A stretch of 64,000 bases of DNA. Source: Agarophyton chilense. Lineage: Eukaryota; Rhodophyta; Florideophyceae; Gracilariales; Gracilariaceae. The notes under the pieces were generated by a model. It made no database searches. It saw only the letters and a list, made by a program, of their open reading frames with translations, and was not told where the DNA came from. Position numbers and translations under genes: made by a program. The stretch covers positions 620,001-684,000 of the forward strand of contig JARGXX010000109.1 in assembly GCA_030374765.1 (NCBI GenBank), in the 5' to 3' direction. Below, piece by piece: positions 57,001-64,000 of this stretch; position 1 is the stretch's first letter, and each line of letters opens with the position of its first letter.

Positions 57001-58440
57001 AGGAGTCATCTACTAAGGAAAGCAGAAAGAATACCGATTGGTGGATTTTTTCAGGACGGGCCAGATCCTTTGGAAGACAACTAAGCCTTGTCGTCTGAGG
57101 TGTGATCGAAAACGATCCTGAAACCAAGCGGAATCAGAACCCCGGCATCGACATCGGCTGTCCCCGAAACGTTTGGGGTGTTGAGGCAGCTTCTAAGCGT
57201 TTCTTTTCTCTCTCAACCCCATTTGAATTGCGGGAACTGGATCCATGGTAATGGCATAAAATGCGACGACGTTCGGTTGGTATTCGCTATCTGGGACCTC
57301 CCAGTTATCAACATGACCGGAAACAGTACGGGAACTCCGTTCTACGTAGTCGATGGAAGAGGTCTTCTTCTCTTGGGAAACCACATCGTCCACAAGTCGA
57401 ATTTCGTAGGTGAGAAAAACTTGCTAGTTGGACCGAACTGATTTGTTGAACTGTCGAGAGAAGCTCTTCACCTTCTCACCTACTCCTCGCGTCCCCCTGA
57501 AAAGCTGGAGGGCGTCGTTCGTACTAGGCTCTTGATTATGCCCTTCAAGGAATCGTCAATCAGGTCTTTCTTTGCTTCGCACCGAACATTCTTCAATGGA
57601 GGATCGCCAGCTTCGCCGAAAGAAGTTCCCCAATAGAATGTTAGCCAGAAAGTTACTTCTAAGCTTCATGACTACACGCACTTTACTTTGGACGAAATGT
57701 GTGAGCTCTGTCGTCGCGCTGGAGTACTTACATCTGTACTGAAAAAAGAACACCCGATCGCAATTGAAAAGGGCACCGGGTGTCGGACCACTGAACGTCC
57801 ATTAGTATCCCGAAAGTTTTCGTTCCAAAGGCTCTTAATCTCCTTCAACAACCATGTTCAGGTCGACTTCATGTTCATCAACGAAGTGGACAATCTGCCG
57901 ATACTGCAAATGGTTGATCTTTCATCTGAAATTTCTGTCATCACGCTCATGAACAATAGGACAATAGAAGCTGTAAATCAAGCTTTCGAAGGAGACTGGG
58001 TTAATGTGAATGGTCCACCAGATGTCGTCTCCAGGGACCCCGAGCTCGACAACAATGTCTCCAGAGGACTCTTGGAGACCCACTCCATCAGGTTTGAACC
58101 TCTTACAGCCCGCGGTAATAACAAGATAAGGGTTGTGGACGCTAAGAATGGAGTCGTCAGGCTGTTTACGCTCCGGCTTCTGCAGGACGCAAACTATTTT
58201 ACAGTCATTCAAAATACCCAATACGAATTCAAAGAAGTATTATCCCGTGCAACGTATCTCAGTAATATCATCTACGAAGAAAAGCTCAGCAGCTTTGAAA
58301 TCGCTGGCGGATACAATCCTTCAGTCATTGGGCCCCCACAGCAACAAATTCCACTCTATCTCGTGGAGGTACACCAAACAAGTTGCTCGTCGTGCCATAC
58401 AAACTCCTCAGATAACAAGGAGTCCACATGTCATCCATAA
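57001..58440 (+). pseudogene. gag end, protease and integrase of C2
   Basis: The sequence continues C2 after the C1 insertion (KESRKNTDWWIF). A protease-like frame (57178-57441) has TPFYVVDGRGLLLLGNHIV. The integrase has a zinc-binding pair MCELCRRAG, HVQVDFMFINEVDNLPI (first Asp), DVVSRDPELDNN (second Asp) and NNKIRVVDAKNGVVRLF, where the catalytic Glu of the usual VVExKNG is Asp. The 250-codon frame is otherwise open (57688-58440). Confidence 0.65.
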
Positions 58441-59020
58441 GTCCCATATACGGAGGAGAACTCCAGTATACTATTTCAAGAAAGGACCACAGTCCGGTAC
58501 ATTGATCCTGGCCTACGGTCGAGAAGTCAAGGATCATTCGCTTGTCCTCTCTTCTCATGGAAATCACCGTGGTGTCCCGATCTATGCCACTTACAAAGAT
58601 ATCAGATTGGTCCCGAAATCGTCACTATTGTTCGAACTTGATCAGACGGGACACCGATATCCCCTACCCTACTCCATTCTTGAAGAGAACGAAGAAAACA
58701 ATTTAAGCGACGAAAGCGTTCAAGAGATTGCTTCACCTCCACCACCTCTTGTCGACTCATCGCCTCCTCCGGTCTCTCCACAAGATTTATGTGGAAGTTT
58801 GGATTACATCCTCAACAAGAAGACGTCTCTCTGGTCATCTTACCCAGCAGTCATCACTCTCTTTTCAGGTAGCAAGCTACGAGTGATTGACGATCCGAAT
58901 AAGGACATTAGGCTATCTTTAAATCCACCTCGATCTGAGAAAGATATAGGATTCACTCTGATAGGAGTTCCGAACAACCCAATATCCTTGAGATCGGTCA
59001 AACATATAATCCTACGTTGA
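58441..59020 (+). pseudogene. C2 integrase-reverse transcriptase linker
   Basis: Continuation of the polyprotein in a second frame (58133-59020 open). GTLILAYGREVKDHSLVLSS and VPIYATYKDIRLVP resemble the integrase C-terminal fold, then an acidic and Pro-rich tract (SPPPPLVDSSPPPVSPQD). It ends just before reverse transcriptase. Confidence 0.5.
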
Positions 59021-59942
59021 GCAGAGGATGCTGTTATGAGGAGATAAATAGGTCCTCTCTTGCTCGCGGTGCGAAGTTAGTTTCGTCTCATCACTTCTTT
59101 CAAGTTAAGAGAGATGGAGAAGGGGAAACTCTTCGACTCCGGTGCAGACTATTTTCCAACGGAAGCAGAGACCGTGATAAGGACTCAATTCGGAAGGACT
59201 CTTCATCTGCTCAATTTCCCATCATCCGGCTCATCCTCTCCACTGCAGCAATTCTTCAGCTATCACCTGCCACAATCAATATCAAAAGAACCTGCCTCCA
59301 AAGCGTAAATCTCTGCAGGGATATTTATATAATCCCACCAAAGAGTTGGGCTGATAACGGAGCCGCATGGAAATATTAATTCCCACTTGTGGGCTAGTGG
59401 AATCTGCAAGGCTCTGGCAACAGGCAATCGAGAAGTGGCTTTTCGAAAACCATTTTGTCTCCGTACCGGGCCTACGGCAAATCTTCGTACTTCGCGATGA
59501 GAACAACCGAATCAAGATTGCAATTGCAAAAGTTGTGGATGATATTCTTCTTGCTGGTAAAATAAATGATGTCTATTCGTTCCACAAGCTGCTTTTCTCT
59601 CGTTTCGAAGTTCGTAAGTTTGAATGTGAGCCGAACCTTATCTTAAATAGAATTCGTATCACTTGTCATCTAGGTGGCTCTGTCTCAGCGAACATAGCCG
59701 AATACATGGGCAAAGTTCAGCCACTGAAAATTACTCCGGCTAGACGGAAACATTTTAATGAACTGTGTACCGCTAAAGAACAGACCTCATTCCTCGGCTT
59801 AGCCGACAAACTCAACTACCTCGGAAATGGCGTACTTTCTCGAACAGCCTTTGCTGCAAGCAATCTTCAGCAGCACGTCGGCGTTCTCCGCGTATCCGAT
59901 CTCATGCTTGGAAAATCAGTATTGAAAGAACTGAAGCATTAG
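59021..59942 (+). pseudogene. Reverse transcriptase of C2
   Basis: Copia-type reverse transcriptase in two overlapping frames. Motifs: FFQVKRDGEGETLRLRCRLF, INIKRTCLQSVNLCRDIYII, CGLVESARLWQQAIEKW and KVVDDILLAGKINDVYSF (catalytic VVDD). After the TAG at 59940 the RNase H beginning, FLAFSDASRE, is seen near 60000 before similarity ends. Confidence 0.75.
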
Positions 59943-60130
59943 AAACGACCATCCACTATCCTCATCCACTGTACCTCAACGTATTGCCAAAGTTTCTTGC
60001 CTTCTCGGATGCTAGTCGAGAAGCTCCGCGTCTAGAATAGAGACCGCTTGCCCCACCCGTCGGATTATATGAGGTACATCGACCTCATGGCTCCATCGGA
60101 TCTGATTGAGAGATCGATCTTCTAGGTTCC

Positions 60131-62265
60131 TATTACGCTGGAAAGAAAAGAAGTAACCGCAGGAGAAAGAAGAACAGAAGGATTAAAAGAAGAGACCATT
60201 CGGACACGAGCGATTACGAATCGGCCTCGACCGAAACGACCGACTCGGAAGTAGATGAGGCTGCCGTTCGAAGCCTCGGACAACTGGAAACCACGGACGA
60301 ACTTTTCGTTAAGGTTCTAGACTATCGAAATTACTGGCTAGCCGACAGGTCTGCGACATATTCCGGTGCGTTGGCTCACAGAGTCGCCAAATAGGCCAAA
60401 CGGATGCAACTAACCATTACGGACAAGTATTCTGGTTCCGATTCCATTGCTGTCCTCAGCTTTCTCAGTTTGTTCCGTACGGCCATCGATTAAAACGGTG
60501 TCCACAAGGGCACCGCTCTGTACCATTTCCAATTCTTCGTTACACTACAGGCGCGTGACCGAGTGGTTTCGAAGATATCTGGAACAACTGACCTCGTGGA
60601 TGCTCAAGACCGTGAGCTCCTCAGGTCATATCCTCAAGTTGTTTATTACCTCTAGGAATCTTGCGCCACGGATGAATTTATAATGAATGCCCACCATGAA
60701 GTAATTTCCTTTAGGCAGATCTCCAACATGACGGAATCGGCTTTCGCAGACGACCTATGGAAGAATGCTTACCGATGTGGAAATGCATTCTCCGAAGTAC
60801 GGCTCAAATGTCACTTCATCACGGGATTACTGCCTGGCATTCCAACACATGTCCGCAATTCCCACACGGAAAACCACAATACTGCTTCCGAAGGCTCATC
60901 ACCTACGCCGAAAGTTATGGAAAAACGTACAAAACTTCCAGGCGTAATGCTGACATATCCAGAGGACACGGGACTCCATTGCGTAAACCCAATTAAGCCC
61001 ATTTGGTTAGCTCCATAGAATCGGACATGGAATCATCTCTCCATTATGCCGACTCGGGAGATGTCGTCGCGGTCAATTTCAGTGCTTCTCCGTGCGGGCC
61101 CCCATCATATACCTCCCAGGGAACTACGGCGACCGCTGGATCACCCACACCCAAGTATTCCCCCTTTCCGCTCCACAGGGACGTTTTTATATCGCTCCCC
61201 AAGGGCTTGCTTTCTCTGCCTTTCGGTGACCCAACCTTGTGACTGCACGAGGTATCTGCCTGAGGACGCACGAAAAAAACTCCTATCCTTAAGGGAAGAG
61301 AACTACAGGGTGCGGAGATCCGAAGGAATGTATAGCAGGGCACGAAAACGAGCAACAGGGATCCTTGGAAGCTCACCTTATACCACGTCTCCGGATACTC
61401 CGATCAAAGCCCCACAGGTCCACGACATTGTAAACCCAACGGACGACCCCGTGGAAGAATCCAATCCTCAGGAAGAAATGGAAACCCCATCCGAAATCTC
61501 CTAGAGGGACGACTCGAGGCAAATCCTCTATCTTTAAGCGCCTGTCTCAACCAATTGGACAGTCATGAGCCGAAGAGCTCCTCACCTCCTAATACGAACC
61601 ACCCACAATGGACCACTCAACATGAACCGCAATTGGAACACAGGAACGACCCTGTATGTATCCTCAGGAAAGATATCTATAAAGTTTGAGTAACCCTAGG
61701 ACTTCGTTCCAACAACCCTCGAGTGACCACAGCTGTATTGGACACAGGCGGTGGTCCCAACTTGGTCCATCCTAAGCTACTCCCACTGGGGTGGCAAGAT
61801 TTCGTTCAGGCAAGGAAGACCCCAAGGATTACTGACGCATCACGTAGACCAATGGACATTAAAGGGATAGTACCACTTTACCTCCAGGTAGGACAATTCA
61901 AAGTCCGCACGTGGTTTCGTGTATGTCGTAATTTGGGCGCTAAGGCAATTCTAGGGACCTCCTCTATCGATCGATATATGAAGCCCATTCATCCAGGCCT
62001 TAGGAACGTCGCGTTCTACCGTGCACCTTCCATTTCCATAACTGGTTCCGCCCCAGGGCCAGAAGCTAACCGCAAACGAGCGGTTGTCTCCGAAAACACG
62101 AAGTCCAATAAGGTTCGCCTGTCAAAGGCCATAACGATACCCCTGCTGACCCAAATCGATGTATCGGTCCATTCCCAGTTCTCAGGTCTCGTAATGATTC
62201 AGAACCACCCGAAAACGGTTCTGAAGCACCTTACCTTGGTGGCCAATGCCCAGAGAGGTATGTAG
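60131..62265 (+). pseudogene. gag and protease of gypsy family G5
   Basis: Fragment of a gypsy family different from G1-G4. gag: KKRSNRRRKKNRRIKRR, an acidic stretch, VKVLDYRNYWLAD, AKRMQLTITDKYSG, IAVLSFLSLFRTAID (then TAA), NGVHKGTALYHFQFFVT, VISFRQISNMTESAFADDLW, FITGLLPGIPTHVRN. A knuckle-like CFLCLSVTQP lies near 61215. Protease 61723-62265 reads TTAVLDTGGGPNLVHPKLLP and ILGTSSIDRYMKPIHP, with the catalytic Asp kept. It stops at 62265, where reverse transcriptase should follow; no LTR was seen. Confidence 0.7.
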
Positions 62266-62602
62266 ATGTCCGGTGGATGTCGAGTAGACGTGCAAATGAT
62301 GTACAATAGGTTACAGGGGTGGACAGATGATGTACGGTGGATGTCAAAAAATTGACATTTTCGAACCCTGGGCTGTGTACCAGATGAGAGCGTGTTGGGC
62401 CGGAGATTTTTTCATGGACAAAGGACATCTCCTGTCTGGACCGCGGTCCAAGGAACAGAAAGAGATTTACTATTGACACATGGTTGATGTAATCTGTTCG
62501 ACAACTGGCATTTTGAAAAACGACACGACACAGAGCCACCCATCCTATTCTTTTATCAACAATAACGTTATTTATATGGCCGCTACAGCTATAATATAAC
62601 CT
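62266..62602. other. Unassigned junction sequence
   Basis: No coding signal. ATGTACGGTGGATGTC-type units recur loosely (TGTCCGGTGGATGTCGAG at 62267 and GTACGGTGGATGTCAA at 62331). It separates G5 from the GC-rich block. Confidence 0.35.
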
Positions 62603-64000
62603 TTGTGTAGGGTTATAGCTGGAACTTATGTACTCTTATTTCTAGCGCCTGTGTGTGTGGACATGAGGAAGACGCCGCCGCAAGCGTTTGGTAGAGAGCT
62701 CTTCGATGCGCACTCGTCAGCGCTTGAACAAGGCATAAAAGCAGTAACATTTAGAAAGAATGGAATCAAGCCAGTCTCGCAAGACATACTGCCTGCTTTT
62801 CACCCCGAACTGGGTATGTGACATCACAGTACTTTGGAGAGAATGCCGTAGCTACGCAAAAGCTTTCTTGGCTCGATGTTTATGAAGACCAGACTGACGC
62901 ACAACGAGACGAAGATGTTGCTGGGGGCGTTGCGCTGATCGCTCGGGCGTAGCCGGTCACAAACGAAGCGTCGAACAGCTGCGCATCAGTGAAAAGGAGG
63001 AATTGGCGGCGGTGTGCACGGGCGCCATCGAGATGCACACGTTTACGATGAGTGTTCTGTGCCGAGGGCGGCTGCATCTGAGCGAGACGGCGGCGCTTGC
63101 GGCATTGCTGTAAACCGTCTACGGTGACTATGGGCTTAAGACTTTGATCGCGGAAGTGATGCGTGTGCGACAGGAAGACCACAACAAATTAGATGGGATG
63201 TGCGTAGCGACATGGCGTCCGGTGAGCGCATCGGTTTCTTGTACGCCTCGCTCCAAGCAGGTGTAAGAGCACATTGCCGAGCTGCAGGACGACATGCAAT
63301 CGTGCAATCTGCTGACGGCGCTGCTGTCTATGCCGCTGCTTGAGCGCTATAGAATACACGTGGAACTCAGTGTGTGCCAGTCAAGCCGACCCAGGTATTG
63401 CCCCAATTGCGTGGCGTGGGGCGAAAAATGGGCATGTGCTTTGCCAGAGACGGCCCGGAACTGCAGAAGATGTTCGACGACGGCGAACCGATGATGGTCA
63501 TGCATGCGCGCCATACCAGCGCCAGGTTGCACGCATGGGTGGGCATGTGGCGTGGGATCGCGAAGTGACCTGCCCTTTCTAGCTCCGAGAAGTTTTCCAA
63601 CGTGGTGGGAGGTGACGGAGCGCAGATGTTCATTGTCAGCACCCTCCAAGACTGCTTTATGGACAAGATGGCCGCCACGGCCGAAGCGCAGCGCTATGAT
63701 GCAGAGGTAGTCGTGACGCACGGACAAAAGGACATCAAGGGCTTGGGTTTAAGCGCATTGCCCCATACCGTGCTTCCGTGTGGCAGTCGGAAACGCAGTG
63801 GCGCATATACGCGGCGCGAGGTACGCTTTCGAGCACGCTCTGCACAGCGAAAAGAATGCGCCCCGAGGCGCGTGCAGCGCCCGGCGGGCGACAACAGACG
63901 TTTCGACTGCAATAGTACGGGCGGCGCGGCAAAGATGTCAACGGCTTGTTTGACAGGCGCGCTGCAGGCGCGCTGCAGGCTTTTAACGCCAAGCTGGAGG
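62603..64000 (+). pseudogene. Unrecognised GC-rich broken coding region
   Basis: The plus strand reads like protein in pieces from all three frames: KTPPQAFGRELFDAHSSALE and KNGIKPVSQDILPAFHPELG (62660-62815); YVTSQYFGENAVATQKLSWL (62816-62875); SEKEELAAVCTGAIEMHTFT (near 62993); TVYGDYGLKTLIAEVMRVRQ (near 63113); EHIAELQDDMQSCNLLTALL (near 63270); GMCFARDGPELQKMFDDGEP (near 63430); FSNVVGGDGAQMFIVSTLQD (near 63596). It is clearly richer in G and C than its neighbours and has no retroelement motif that I know. It continues off the window. Minus-strand frames look like shadows. Confidence 0.45.

Larger units (their letters stand above)
49800..60030 (+). mobile_element. Copia-type retrotransposon C2, split by C1
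   Basis: Plus-strand pieces in copia order (gag, protease, integrase, reverse transcriptase) lie on both sides of C1: gag 50200-51410 and 57001-57098, protease 57178-57441, integrase 57640-58440, reverse transcriptase 59017-59942. RNase H starts (FLAFSDASRE near 59998) and is then cut off. C1's duplication TAGAC marks the split. Both ends of C2 are approximate. Confidence 0.75.

Noticed and set aside
63347..63727. 126-codon minus-strand frame in the GC-rich block
   Set aside because: It is His-rich and irregular, while the opposite strand reads more naturally. Kept only as part of the unrecognised region.

Overview
The window looks like a repeat-dense stretch of a eukaryotic nuclear genome. 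It has TATA-box promoters, a GT-AG intron, a secreted alpha-carbonic anhydrase without introns, a broken animal-type haem peroxidase, and then about 55 kb of nested, mostly decayed transposable elements. The pairing of a secreted alpha-carbonic anhydrase with an animal-type haem peroxidase, few introns and many LTR elements would suit a florideophyte red alga such as Chondrus. That is an inference: nothing here is diagnostic of the species.

Layout. 1-1780: AT-rich, no gene seen. 1852-3808 (-): haem peroxidase pseudogene with one intron. 5536-6387 (+): carbonic anhydrase, the only clearly intact host gene. 7190-8183 (+): dead Tc1/mariner transposase. 8299-8730 and 16232-17958 (+): two separated parts of a piggyBac-type gene (PB1). 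Between them are an unassigned repeat and G1, a young gypsy element (9384-16158) with 913-bp LTRs and the target duplication AGTAT. 18888-20844 (+): a second dead piggyBac gene (PB2). About 21291-27170 (+): old gypsy element G4. About 27200-48335 (-): gypsy element G3, split in its reverse transcriptase by gypsy element G2 (33445-43326, -, 716-bp LTRs). About 49800-60030 (+): copia element C2, split by copia element C1 (51411-56995, target duplication TAGAC). 60131-62265 (+): gag-protease piece of another gypsy family (G5). 62603-64000: a GC-rich, frame-broken coding stretch that I do not recognise.

The most interesting signal is a gene of about 560 codons on the strand opposite to gag-pol, in the same place in all four chromodomain gypsy elements (G1-G4), between the chromodomain end of pol and the 3' LTR. 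The copies are diverged but share ordered motifs (VNDPFSGYW, an LGSxxN block, a SPGR block, IS-x-QAR, and a C-terminal RQFL/TRFL block). In G1 and G2 the gene begins within about 50-170 bp of the LTR, so its promoter probably lies in the 3' LTR read backwards. It converges on pol across a purine/pyrimidine-skewed spacer. I do not recognise the protein.

Order of events: G2 landed in G3, C1 in C2, and G1 next to the split PB1. G1 has almost identical LTRs but has lost pol, so it was probably mobilised by a partner element. Most reading frames here are broken, and boundaries marked approximate were read by eye.
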